The notes beneath the pieces were generated by a model. The model saw only the letters and a list, made by a program, of their open reading frames with translations, made no database searches and was not told the origin of the DNA. Source: an uncultured Succinivibrionaceae bacterium (GTDB lineage: Bacteria > Pseudomonadota > Gammaproteobacteria > Enterobacterales > Succinivibrionaceae). From it: a DNA stretch of 64,000 nt. The stretch covers positions 79,916 to 143,915 of the forward strand of contig CALXYT010000002.1 in NCBI GenBank assembly GCA_944393045.1, given 5' to 3'. Shown here piece by piece: positions 49,355 to 58,310 of the stretch (position 1 is the first letter of the stretch; every line of letters starts with the position of its first letter). Made by a program: the position numbers and the translations under genes.

Positions 49355-51114
49355 CCTAATCTCCTTGGAAAAGATACATATAGCTCATCAGATCCTTCAA
49401 TCATCACATCAAGCTGCACAAAGCTGTTATACCCCACAAATGAAGCAAAATACCTATCGAGAAATTGCGCAAAACTATAAACGCCATCTAAACTTTCCTG
49501 ATGAGCTAAGATAACTGTTATTTTGCTACCATTAACGTAACAACACTTACCATTGATTCTAATTGGCTCAACTACTTGCTCTTGATTTACGCTCTTTATC
49601 GCCTCAATAAGAATTTGATTTTTTCGGCTATCTTTTAAGTTATAAAGTGATAATAAAGTTTTAAACTGATTGGTAGAATCTTTCCCACCAAAAATCATCT
49701 GATAATTAAAACTTAAATGCGCTAAAATTTCCCAGTTAGTAACTTTGTCTAAAGAAGGATATATCGGTAATGATGGTCTACGTAAAAGCATGACGCTACC
49801 GGGTACCGTTATAGTACTCATGGGCGATAAAGAAGCACTTGCGTAATTGATTTTAGTAGGAAATAGTCCATCGGTTACTAAGGTTTTTATTAGTAATGAA
49901 TGATTACCATTTAAGACATCTTCATGGTTTAAGTCGATTAATTCAATCTTCCCTAAAATGTTATCTTGCGTTTTTTGGTATTTTACCGTCCATCTTTTAG
50001 AAGAAGTTGTAGAGCTAAAGGTATCATGGTATAGCTCAGGGATTATTTTCTTTTGCGCATCAAAAATATCAGTAACTTTTAAGACCTTATAAAGTGATAA
50101 AGCTCTAGCACTATCAGTTATTGTTATAGGATATTGTTCTTTTAGACCATCTAAAACTATTGGATCAGCATATTGCTCATAAAGGTTTATTAAAGGAACA
50201 TAAAAAAGCGTAAAGTTCTCTTTTTGAACAGCACGAAAAACCTCAACTTTAATATCTTTTAAAAAGAACTTTAACTTAAAGCTATTACCCATTAAAAGAT
50301 GTTTTACGCTTGATAAATCAATATTGAATTGATTAAAGACATCACCAAACATAAAAAATTCTTGCAATAAGTTTACTCCCCAAAAGGAGTTATCACTATG
50401 AGGTAATAATGGTGCATTAAGATCAAAAGTCTTATTACTTAAGGCATCTATACCTAAACGAAATAACTTACCATTAACCTCAACATAGATATCTACTAAA
50501 TTATGGCAAATTTCATCATAGATTTTTAAGGAGAAATTACTGTCAGACCGAAGGGCAATATTTAAAAAGTCCAAATCTAAATCAAGGCAAGATATTGATT
50601 CATCAGTAGTAGTAAACTCAAGCTCAATTAAGTTTTTAGTTATGGGGGCAATATCTTGTACTACCTCATCAAATGGAGCCACAAAAGTATTTAACTTGCT
50701 AATTTTTAATGGGTAAATTACTAAATCATCTACCGTTTTAAAATAGCAATGACCGACATCTTCTTCTTTTAACTCAAAAATCGTTCCCTTTGGTATAAAA
50801 CCTTTAGTTTTTGCTTTATCATCAACATCTACCCCTAAAATGGAATATGAAGGAACTGGGCGTAAATAATCTGGATAAATAACATTTAAAATATTTTCAG
50901 TAAATTCTGAGTAATTATCATCTAAGCGTTTTTGAATACCTGAATTTAATAAACAAACACTTTCAACAAGACGTGCTATTTCGGGATCTTCAATGCTCCC
51001 ATTAACAATGCCTAAGGCGCTAGCAACCTCAGGATGAACTTTTGAGAAATACTCTGCCTTTTCACGTAAATAAGAAAGTTCTTCCTCAAAATAATACAAA
51101 TCAATATCAGACAA
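49339..51114 (-). CDS. tssF: T6SS baseplate protein TssF
   Basis: Largest baseplate wedge protein. The 591 residues start MSDIDLYYFEEELSYLREKA with the diagnostic YFEEEL-YLR-A-F pattern, followed by HPEVASALG and DPEIARLVESV. The start is a TTG at 51114 overlapping the tssE stop by 8 nt, with AAGGAAGAG 5 nt upstream, so it is likely coupled to tssE. Confidence 0.94.
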   Translation of the reverse strand: MSDIDLYYFEEELSYLREKAEYFSKVHPEVASALGIVNGSIEDPEIARLVESVCLLNSGIQKRLDDNYSEFTENILNVIYPDYLRPVPSYSILGVDVDDKAKTKGFIPKGTIFELKEEDVGHCYFKTVDDLVIYPLKISKLNTFVAPFDEVVQDIAPITKNLIELEFTTTDESISCLDLDLDFLNIALRSDSNFSLKIYDEICHNLVDIYVEVNGKLFRLGIDALSNKTFDLNAPLLPHSDNSFWGVNLLQEFFMFGDVFNQFNIDLSSVKHLLMGNSFKLKFFLKDIKVEVFRAVQKENFTLFYVPLINLYEQYADPIVLDGLKEQYPITITDSARALSLYKVLKVTDIFDAQKKIIPELYHDTFSSTTSSKRWTVKYQKTQDNILGKIELIDLNHEDVLNGNHSLLIKTLVTDGLFPTKINYASASLSPMSTITVPGSVMLLRRPSLPIYPSLDKVTNWEILAHLSFNYQMIFGGKDSTNQFKTLLSLYNLKDSRKNQILIEAIKSVNQEQVVEPIRINGKCCYVNGSKITVILAHQESLDGVYSFAQFLDRYFASFVGYNSFVQLDVMIEGSDELYVSFPRRLGCKKI

Positions 51115-51532
51115 AGTTACTCTTCCTTACTCTAAAAACATTCGCTCCAAAATCAAGGTAGGAATCAAATAATACTATATCCTCATCACCATTAATCTGA
51201 GTTATCCCCTTAATCTTAAATTCAAATAAATTAGTATTAGAGGTATTAGGATTCTCTTCAATCTCCACATCATGTAATCTTGGCTCAAATCTTTTAATTA
51301 ACTCGATAATTTCCTCAAAAACAAATTTACCTTGAAATTTTTTTTGATATCTCATAGTATTTCTTAAGCCAATTGTTAAAATCGTATTTTTTACACTTAA
51401 ATCCTTGGTTATTCTTTCTTTAAGAATGGGAGCAAACGAGGATATAATCCCTGTAATATTCTCAGCAATATCGGTACGTAAATCATCGATATCAACACTT
51501 TTTTTACCATGTAGTCTGCGTAATAAACTCAT
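51107..51532 (-). CDS. tssE: T6SS baseplate protein TssE (gp25-like)
   Basis: gp25/lysozyme-like fold protein that nucleates sheath assembly. The 141 residues contain RTDIAENITGIISSFAP and the typical basic-acidic C-terminal part (RFEPRLHDVEIEENPN). The start overlaps the end of the second tssC-like gene by 29 nt and the stop overlaps tssF. Confidence 0.92.
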   Translation of the reverse strand: MSLLRRLHGKKSVDIDDLRTDIAENITGIISSFAPILKERITKDLSVKNTILTIGLRNTMRYQKKFQGKFVFEEIIELIKRFEPRLHDVEIEENPNTSNTNLFEFKIKGITQINGDEDIVLFDSYLDFGANVFRVRKSNFV

Positions 51533-52892
51533 TACCCCTCCCTTCTAAATTATTACTAGCATTTGGATCTTGAGATTCACTACTATTTGCTACTTCTTTA
51601 TTTTTTGGATTATTACGCACTAAAGTTGTAAGGGTAATAGATACTGTAGAAATATCATATTGATATTGTGGCTCAATAATTACCTCACAATCATAAATGG
51701 TAGGATCATCTTTTTGCGCAGTTACTGTAATTTCATATGATTTTAAAGGATAACGAGCAATGACACTTTCATCAGAGAATGAAGCATTCATTACATACTT
51801 ACTAATCCAGCTTGCTAAAAACTCTTTACATTCCTTTGTAGTATCGTAATTACCTACTTTATCACGTAAAAGTACTTTAATATAATGACTAAACCTACAT
51901 AACATTAAGTTAGTTTGCATCATATTAACTATTTTTTCTGTTTCATTATGAAAACGCTTAACAGAACTATTACTAAAAAAGCCATAAATATCTGTTAAAT
52001 AGATATTTGATAATACCGTTAAACCTAATCTTGCCCATTCACTATCATTTTCAACTGCCAAGGAAATTTTGGGGATAAGTTGTGCTTTATTAGGTAATTC
52101 CACAATTGCCCCATGTTCCCCATTTTCATCGTAAGCACGCAAGAAACCAAACCAGCTAATACGAGTAAATTCACGCACCACATTCATAGCTAGTAAAAAA
52201 ACACTATTCCCCCAAAGAGTACAATCTTCTCGTTTACCTACCTCAGTAAATAAAAAATCATGAGCGTAATTTACATATGGCTCTCGTATTAAATAATTTG
52301 GTAAAACAACATTTAAAAAATTAGCATTGGGGTGATTAGCTAAATTTTGCCAGGACTTAAAATCATCACTTTCAATAATGCGTGCAAGTTTGGTAATATT
52401 AGGAATAATAACCTGTGGAGCATCCCCAAAAAAATACTCATCTAAACCAATTATTACTTGCGCAAAACAGGCTTTACCTAAATCACCAAGAAGCTCTGCA
52501 GTATAAACATCATCAAAATCACCATAATGATCTAATAAATCGAAAGAATTTAAATCATCAGATAAATGATGAGCTACGACAATAAGCCCAAAAGGCAAAC
52601 CACCTGCCGTATTAAGCTCTTTAGAATAGATTTTATAATATAAAGATGAACGTTTAATATCATAAGAAAGATTAAGATCCTTAGAAATCTCATACCAAGA
52701 GATATCAAGAAGCTTAATTTTTACACGATGCTTAGAATAGTCGGTATTAACTAATTGATGAAAACTGCGCCAGTTAGCTTCTAATTCTTTAAATTTTTGG
52801 TGATGCATAATCACCGATAATTGCTTACTTATTTTTTGGTCAATAGCAATTATCAATGAAGATATCAGTTCAAGACAATCGTCATTGCTCAT
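51504..52892 (-). CDS. second TssC-like sheath protein (ImpD-type)
   Basis: Paralogue of the TssC encoded just upstream: DQKISKQLSVIMHHQKFKEL here corresponds to DKKISAQLSEVIQNPKFKKL there, and both share the AGGxPxG and SRxxHY-type regions. I use the ATG at 52892 (462 residues), preceded by GGGGA; a TTG at 52919 is an alternative. Some T6SS loci (imp-type) carry two COG3517 proteins, ImpC and ImpD. This copy lies between tssC and tssE, the usual ImpD place. Whether it joins the sheath or the baseplate-proximal end is unknown. Confidence 0.85.
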   Translation of the reverse strand: MSNDDCLELISSLIIAIDQKISKQLSVIMHHQKFKELEANWRSFHQLVNTDYSKHRVKIKLLDISWYEISKDLNLSYDIKRSSLYYKIYSKELNTAGGLPFGLIVVAHHLSDDLNSFDLLDHYGDFDDVYTAELLGDLGKACFAQVIIGLDEYFFGDAPQVIIPNITKLARIIESDDFKSWQNLANHPNANFLNVVLPNYLIREPYVNYAHDFLFTEVGKREDCTLWGNSVFLLAMNVVREFTRISWFGFLRAYDENGEHGAIVELPNKAQLIPKISLAVENDSEWARLGLTVLSNIYLTDIYGFFSNSSVKRFHNETEKIVNMMQTNLMLCRFSHYIKVLLRDKVGNYDTTKECKEFLASWISKYVMNASFSDESVIARYPLKSYEITVTAQKDDPTIYDCEVIIEPQYQYDISTVSITLTTLVRNNPKNKEVANSSESQDPNASNNLEGRGNEFITQTTW

Positions 52893-52968
52893 ATTTTTCC
52901 CCAAAAAATAACTAAACAATAAAACTTAGACACGATATACACTAGCGTATATCATGTCTTAAAATTTA

Positions 52969-54447
52969 TTATCCTGGAATATTAGCCACCATACGTAATG
53001 ATGTTGATAATTCTTCCATCTGTAACCAAGGCTTCAAGTACGCCACAGCCGCATAGGAACCTGGGCGACCTGACTGCTCAACTACCTTAATGCTAGCCTC
53101 TGCTAATGGATACTTGGCCTTTGCCTCGTTACCAATAGCATTTGGATTTACATACTGACTAATCCAGCTATTCATGGCAGTTTGAATTTCATTAGCATCT
53201 TTGCTAGAACCTACATAATCACGTCCCATTACCTTTAAATAATGGGCAATACGACTACTTGCCATAGTATAAGGAATACGAGCAGCAATGGCGGCATTAG
53301 CAGTAGCAGCAGGATCGGTATAAACTTTTGGTTTATGAGTAGATTGTGCCCCTAAGAATACGGCATAGTTGGTATTCTTATAATGAACTAATGGTAAGAA
53401 ACCTAAATCACTTAATTCCTTTTCACGTTCATCGGTAATATTTACCTCAGCAGGACATTCTTGTAATAAATCACCAGAATCAGAGTTATAAGTAAAGTTT
53501 GGTAAGTTTTCTACTTTTCCACCATTTTCTGCACCACGAATAGCAGTACACCAACCACTTGCACTAAAGGACTTAGTTAAGATTAAACCGTATTCGTAAG
53601 CTGCATTACTCCAAACAAACTGATCATCACTACTTACCTTTACGCTACCATCAGCTCGAAGAGGTAATTCCTCAAAATTAAACTCTTTAATCTGCACAGT
53701 ATTTTTACCATAAGGCAATCTTGCTAAAGTTCTTGGCATTGTTAAGCATACATAGCGTGATTCATCAGATTCTCTAAAAGAGTTCCATGCAGCATAAGCA
53801 GGTGAATCAAAACCTGCTGCCACAGGTTTACCCTCAGAGAACTGCTTAAATGACTTATAGTCAAACATAGAGGCATTAGTAGCTGCGATAAAAGGAGCGT
53901 GAGCTGCAGATGCTACCTCACCAATATAACGTAGTAATGAAACATCCTCATCGCCATAACCAAACTCATAGTCACCAATTAACACTCCATATGGAGCACC
54001 ACCAGCCGTCCCAAATTCTTCTTGATAAATAGAGTTAAATAAATGACTTCTATCTACTGCTGGAGCATTTTCAAATTGATCGATTAACTCATCTTTAGTG
54101 TAGTCACACATCTTAATCTTAAGACTCGGTCCCAAATCGCTATTTTTAACAAGCTTTTGTAAACCTAACCAAGAGCCTTCAAGTTTCTTAAACTTTGGAT
54201 TTTGGATAACTTCTGATAATTGTGCAGAAATCTTTTTATCAATTTCGCCAATAGCTTTTTCAATAGTTGCAGTTAAATTTTTATCCCAGGTAAGAGTGCC
54301 ATTTAAAGCCTGAGAAGTTAAACTTGCCAATAAGTCTTTGGTTTGATCAACTGGAGTTTGAGCTGTTGCTTCAATTACCTTATCTAAAAAACTTACACTA
54401 CCTTCTGCTTGTGTAGCCTGAGCTGTTTGCTGCTGAACTTCTGCCAT
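52969..54447 (-). CDS. tssC: T6SS sheath large subunit TssC
   Basis: Forms the contractile sheath with TssB. The 492 residues contain DKKISAQLSEVIQNPKFKKL, EFGTAGGAPYGVLIGDYEFG and the conserved SRIAHYLKVMGRD near the C-terminus, followed by LKPWLQMEELSTSLR. The ATG overlaps the tssB stop as TAATG, indicating coupled translation and matched stoichiometry. Confidence 0.96.
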   Translation of the reverse strand: MAEVQQQTAQATQAEGSVSFLDKVIEATAQTPVDQTKDLLASLTSQALNGTLTWDKNLTATIEKAIGEIDKKISAQLSEVIQNPKFKKLEGSWLGLQKLVKNSDLGPSLKIKMCDYTKDELIDQFENAPAVDRSHLFNSIYQEEFGTAGGAPYGVLIGDYEFGYGDEDVSLLRYIGEVASAAHAPFIAATNASMFDYKSFKQFSEGKPVAAGFDSPAYAAWNSFRESDESRYVCLTMPRTLARLPYGKNTVQIKEFNFEELPLRADGSVKVSSDDQFVWSNAAYEYGLILTKSFSASGWCTAIRGAENGGKVENLPNFTYNSDSGDLLQECPAEVNITDEREKELSDLGFLPLVHYKNTNYAVFLGAQSTHKPKVYTDPAATANAAIAARIPYTMASSRIAHYLKVMGRDYVGSSKDANEIQTAMNSWISQYVNPNAIGNEAKAKYPLAEASIKVVEQSGRPGSYAAVAYLKPWLQMEELSTSLRMVANIPG

Positions 54448-54953
54448 TACTTCTCTCCTTCCTCAATACCTAGTTCCTTAGCAAGATTAGCGATATTATC
54501 AGTACTTTCTAATACTTCTTTTAATAGCTTCTCTAAATCTCTTGAACGATCAGCCTTACTTAATAAGATCTTTAATTTTTGTCTAGTTTCAAGCAGTTTC
54601 TTTAATGGTTCAACCTGCTTAACTACGTTTTCAGGATTAAAGTCAGCCATAGAGTTAAACTTTAAATTTACCTCAAATTCTGATCCGTCATCAACTAAGG
54701 TATTATCAACCTTATAAGTTAATTCTGGAGCAACATCACTCATAACCTGATCAAAGTTATCTTTATCAACCCCAACAAACTCACGATCATCAACTTCAAC
54801 TTTTTTATTTTCAGGTTTATCACCTGAGAATGAACCTAAAACTCCCACAACAAAAGGTAATTCTTTTGATTCTGTTGCACCATTTGTTTCTACATCATAA
54901 GTAATACTTACTCTATTCTTACTTACACGCTTATGCTGAGCATTCATTGTCAT
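54447..54953 (-). CDS. tssB: T6SS sheath small subunit TssB
   Basis: The 168 residues show the family pattern VSITYDVETNGATESKELPF near the N-terminus, then VVGVLGSFSG and FNSMADFNPENVVKQVEPL. The first ATG is at 54953; an internal ATG two codons on is equally possible. It lies 42 bp after tssA and overlaps tssC by one base. Confidence 0.95.
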   Translation of the reverse strand: MTMNAQHKRVSKNRVSITYDVETNGATESKELPFVVGVLGSFSGDKPENKKVEVDDREFVGVDKDNFDQVMSDVAPELTYKVDNTLVDDGSEFEVNLKFNSMADFNPENVVKQVEPLKKLLETRQKLKILLSKADRSRDLEKLLKEVLESTDNIANLAKELGIEEGEK

Positions 54954-54995
54954 ATACTTACTTGTCCTTTAATGTAAAAATCTTTTGCTCTAAGG

Positions 54996-56276
54996 CTACC
55001 AATTTATAGACGGCTGAGTCTGATTATTGTTACTAGAATTATTAGTTTTTGTGACATTTCCCCCACTTATAGCCTCATTACTGGAACCATCATTTAAACC
55101 TGCAACGGTAAAAATACGGTTTTTAGTATCTTGCTCTTCATTCATTAACTCATTCATAAGCTCCGGTAAGCTCATATGCCCCCATCTTATAGCTTTTTCA
55201 ATTAGATACGACACTGGGCTATGAGGTTCACTACTTTTAAAATAATCAGCAATAAGTTGTAGCTCGGTAAATATTTGCTCACGATTTAGCTGATTGTTTT
55301 TTGCGAGCAAATTAAAAGTCTCTTCATTATTCTCAATACCACCTACCTCAGTAGTAGATACAACCTTAGTAGAAAGCTTCTGATTACTTACTTCCTGCAC
55401 ATCTTGCTCCTTAGCCACAATTTCTTCTGACTCTTTAGTAGGAGCTATTATTTCATTTGCTTTATCCTCGATACTTAAATCAGTAATAAAGCTTACGAAT
55501 TTAAGCATCTTATCAAATTGATTGATAGTAAAAGAGAAATTAGGCAAAGTAACATTACTTTCTGCGCATACCTTACTTAAGTACTTATAAATTTCGGTAA
55601 AATCATTTTTACATGACTTTAAAGTTTCAATCAAAGCTTGTAAGTTTACTTTGTTATCTTCTACATATTTTTTTACATTTTGCTTTAATGTAGGACATTC
55701 ACCTTTCTTTTGGGCACTTTGATACTTAAAGTAAGTAATATCATCAATAAGCGGGAGCATCGAAAGTGGAGCATATAAAATACTATCACTATCACCTGTT
55801 CCTATCATCTGGTTAAATGACTGAGCTTTAAACTCCGTAATTTCTTTTTTTCTGCCCACTTCATCTTGAGATTTTAAACTTAACTCAGGAACATTAGGAT
55901 TTAATTCCTCCCAATGTTCCAACACTAAGAACTTAAGCAATGATACGGTATTTTTAAAACCTAATAATGATTTATCTAGGTAAACTTGTGAAACCATTAA
56001 CCAAGACAATAACTCAATATCTTTAGTTTGCGTTTTAAAGCAATTTACTAAAGCTTGCGCCAATTTTTTTTGCGCCTCGATATTTGCCTCTTCTAATTGA
56101 TCAAGCTCATTTTCATCAGGAGTTTGAATTAGCTTACGAGCAGAACTATTAGCTTCATTATAAAGATTGCGTAAAGGTCTAAAGATTTGTCTATCAACTT
56201 TGATATAGCTACCAGCAAACTTGTCAGCAGCAATAGGTTGTTTTAAATCCTCTAAGATTTGTTCTGAAATTATCAC
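54996..56276 (-). CDS. tssA: T6SS baseplate/cap protein TssA
   Basis: The N-terminal ImpA domain carries the hallmark QPIAADKFAGSYIKVD and FRPLRNLYNEAN, followed by TKDIELLSWLMVSQVYLDKS and HWEELNPNVP. I choose the GTG at 56276 (426 residues), preceded by GAGAG 8 nt away. The open frame runs on to 56369, but that stretch covers a terminator hairpin and is not conserved. The C-terminal part carries an Asn/Gln/Ser-rich tail. It is the first core gene after the hcp-like trio. Confidence 0.88.
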   Translation of the reverse strand: MIISEQILEDLKQPIAADKFAGSYIKVDRQIFRPLRNLYNEANSSARKLIQTPDENELDQLEEANIEAQKKLAQALVNCFKTQTKDIELLSWLMVSQVYLDKSLLGFKNTVSLLKFLVLEHWEELNPNVPELSLKSQDEVGRKKEITEFKAQSFNQMIGTGDSDSILYAPLSMLPLIDDITYFKYQSAQKKGECPTLKQNVKKYVEDNKVNLQALIETLKSCKNDFTEIYKYLSKVCAESNVTLPNFSFTINQFDKMLKFVSFITDLSIEDKANEIIAPTKESEEIVAKEQDVQEVSNQKLSTKVVSTTEVGGIENNEETFNLLAKNNQLNREQIFTELQLIADYFKSSEPHSPVSYLIEKAIRWGHMSLPELMNELMNEEQDTKNRIFTVAGLNDGSSNEAISGGNVTKTNNSSNNNQTQPSINW

Positions 56277-56343
56277 AGCTTTTCTCTCATATATCCGTAT
56301 TATGTTAATAATACACCAGGCTTTAATATAACAACTTACCTTG

Positions 56344-56386
56344 AAAAACAATATAGGTAGGATTATCACTGTCGTATAATCTTACC
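56344..56386 (-). terminator. attenuating terminator between hcp-like genes and tssA
   Basis: On the minus strand GGTAAGATTAT (56386-56376) pairs with ATAATCCTACC (56366-56356, one mismatch), followed by TATATTGTTTTTC. It would let the hcp-like genes be expressed more strongly than the rest of the operon. Confidence 0.65.
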
Positions 56387-56402
56387 TACTTAACATGTTT
56401 TC

Positions 56403-56933
56403 TTACTTCAATGCATCCTGAATAGCTGCTGTTAATGAAGCAGAACCGATATTAAATGTTACATCACCTGAAGATTTCATAACATTACCATCATCTGCTG
56501 CATAACTTTGAGTTATTTCAGTATATGAAAGCTCAAATGTTTCTACTGGTAAGTTTTCTGAATCAGCACTTACGTTATATGATGAGATACGCACATTGGA
56601 AAGTTTAATTTCATAGTACTTCACCATACCCACACCACTTGAGGCAAGCTTAGTAAAAGCTATTTCAACTTTCTCACCACTAGCCCCAGGGGAGAACATA
56701 AAGGCAAATAATTTTGCAGATGCCCCATCCATTTTACGAGTTACTGTTATTGGAGTAAGTTTACTTAAACCACTACTTTTTTTAGTAGCATTAAATTCTA
56801 CTGAGTCAACATTAAACCATTCACCCTGAGCTTGAAGACCATCTTTAGCTAAGCTATCAGGATTTAACATTCCTTCAAGAGATGCAGAACCTGCAACCTT
56901 ACAACCAACTATACGCATGATTACGTTTGACAT
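56403..56933 (-). CDS. Hcp-family tube protein, third copy
   Basis: The 176 residues show the Hcp beta-barrel pattern: VTRKMDGASAKLFAFMFSPG (TKxxDxASPxL-like), then YYEIKLSNVRISSYNVSADS and VETFELSYTEITQSYAADDG. It is secreted as hexameric rings forming the inner tube. It begins with no signal peptide, as expected. It is the last of three tandem, clearly diverged hcp-like genes and is followed by a terminator. Of the three it is the closest to canonical Hcp. Confidence 0.85.
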   Translation of the reverse strand: MSNVIMRIVGCKVAGSASLEGMLNPDSLAKDGLQAQGEWFNVDSVEFNATKKSSGLSKLTPITVTRKMDGASAKLFAFMFSPGASGEKVEIAFTKLASSGVGMVKYYEIKLSNVRISSYNVSADSENLPVETFELSYTEITQSYAADDGNVMKSSGDVTFNIGSASLTAAIQDALK

Positions 56934-56973
56934 ATCTTTATCCTCTTATCGATTCAACCCTAAAGCCTACCAA

Positions 56974-57510
56974 TTAGTTCTTTTCAAACTTCCCTGATTC
57001 CAGAGTATTAGTTGAGACATTGTAAATTGTTGGAGCACCAGCTGTAAGCTTACCTGTTAAGTCATATACATTAAATGTTACTGCAATCTTATTAAATGCA
57101 ATTGCTATTTGGGACTGTGGTTTAGCGTTATTTTCTAAAGTTTCTTCATATGAAACCATACGTGCATCAGATAATACCACCTTATAAAAAATATCATTTC
57201 CTTGACCATTATCCTTTGGTTTAGTAAAGATAAAGGTTATATCTTTACCTGAGGCAATAGTATTCTGAAACTTAAATAGCGAGGTTAATAAAGCATCAGA
57301 AGAACCATCTAATTCCTTGGTAATAGTTACTAAGTCAACAGAACCTACACCTGAATCACGGTTATTAACATTCCCCACATCCATGCTAACATTACGTGAT
57401 ACCCCCCAAGTAAAGGACTTAACTGCCATATATACCTCACCATTTGGGTCAATAATGGTGGCAACTTGAGTTGGTTTGTAACCCTTGATATTCATAAAGA
57501 TATTAGCCAT
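56974..57510 (-). CDS. Hcp-family tube protein, second copy
   Basis: This 178-residue Hcp-like protein has SFTWGVSRNVSMDVGN, VTITKELDGSSDALLTSLF and FYKVVLSDARMVSYEET in the expected order. The C-terminal extension (from about 150) differs from the other copies. It shares the VSRNxSMDxGN segment with the first copy, so those two are closer to each other than to the third. Its role as tube protein, cap or cargo-specific ring cannot be separated by sequence. Confidence 0.8.
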   Translation of the reverse strand: MANIFMNIKGYKPTQVATIIDPNGEVYMAVKSFTWGVSRNVSMDVGNVNNRDSGVGSVDLVTITKELDGSSDALLTSLFKFQNTIASGKDITFIFTKPKDNGQGNDIFYKVVLSDARMVSYEETLENNAKPQSQIAIAFNKIAVTFNVYDLTGKLTAGAPTIYNVSTNTLESGKFEKN

Positions 57511-57522
57511 TTTCTTGCTCCT

Positions 57523-58074
57523 TTACTTAATTTCAATACCTGATGATAGCTTTCCAGCATCAAAATCGTATTCCACTACACCGGTTGTAGGATCCTCTAA
57601 CTCACCATTTAACTTAGTAGGCTGATATTTTGCGACAATCACAGAATAACTAATTCTAATCTCTTCAACTGCCATGCTACCTTCTTCTTCGCTATACTCT
57701 GTTTTTACGGTGTAATCTACTACTTTTGCATTATCAAAAGTTACTACACGTTGTCTTACATAACCTGAGCCATCAACTTCAGGGGTGGCATAAATAATAT
57801 CAACACATCTGCCTTTAACTGGTTTAAATAAAATGGTATTAATTGCAGGAGTTAAACCATCAACAGGTTTAGTAATAACAAGCTCACCTACACTGACCTC
57901 ACCAGTATCACTATTAGTAGCATTACCAATATCCATACTAATATTACGACTAACTTTCCATGAAGCTGAGGTAATTGGCAACCAGGAATCACCATCCTTT
58001 TGTACAATCTTTGTTACATTAGTCGCACCAACTATATTCTTGATGCCATGAACACATAAAAACAAAGTATCCAT
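57523..58074 (-). CDS. Hcp-family tube protein, first copy
   Basis: This 183-residue protein shares SASWKVSRNISMDIGN with the second copy, followed by LVITKPVDGLTPAINTILF and RVVTFDNAKVVDYTVKTE. It opens the T6SS operon; GAGG precedes its ATG. Only about 125 bp of AT-rich DNA separates it from the decayed mobile element. The first residues (MDTLFLCVHGIKNIVG) fit the first Hcp strand. Confidence 0.78.
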   Translation of the reverse strand: MDTLFLCVHGIKNIVGATNVTKIVQKDGDSWLPITSASWKVSRNISMDIGNATNSDTGEVSVGELVITKPVDGLTPAINTILFKPVKGRCVDIIYATPEVDGSGYVRQRVVTFDNAKVVDYTVKTEYSEEEGSMAVEEIRISYSVIVAKYQPTKLNGELEDPTTGVVEYDFDAGKLSSGIEIK

Positions 58075-58310
58075 AATGTCCTCTACTTATTCATTAGTTA
58101 AACTCTTAAAATTTAATTTTTGAAAGTTTTTAAACTTCCTTTTATCTTGTTGACGCATGAGAAAATAAAAAATAACAAAAAAAAAATCTTTTTTTAAAGT
58201 CATAAAAATGAATAAAAATAAGCCAACGAAAGCAAAACAAAATCAAGTGAAGTAAAGCAAAGTGAAATTAAATAAAAAAATAAAAGTAGAGCAGGAGGTT
58301 TGGTTTTATC
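58075..58310. other. T6SS upstream region and left border of the foreign segment
   Basis: The DNA is extremely AT-rich, with long A/T runs at 58185-58196, up to about 58280. It then changes abruptly to GC-richer sequence. I find no convincing -35/-10 pair or sigma-54 site for the T6SS operon, and no terminal repeat that would fix the element border to a base. Confidence 0.45.

Noticed and set aside
56277..56369. N-terminal extension of tssA to 56369
   Set aside because: It covers a terminator hairpin and is unlike TssA; the GTG at 56276 has a ribosome binding site and gives the conserved start.
58075..58200. Sigma-54 promoter for the T6SS operon
   Set aside because: No GG-N10-GC pair at the required spacing is present.
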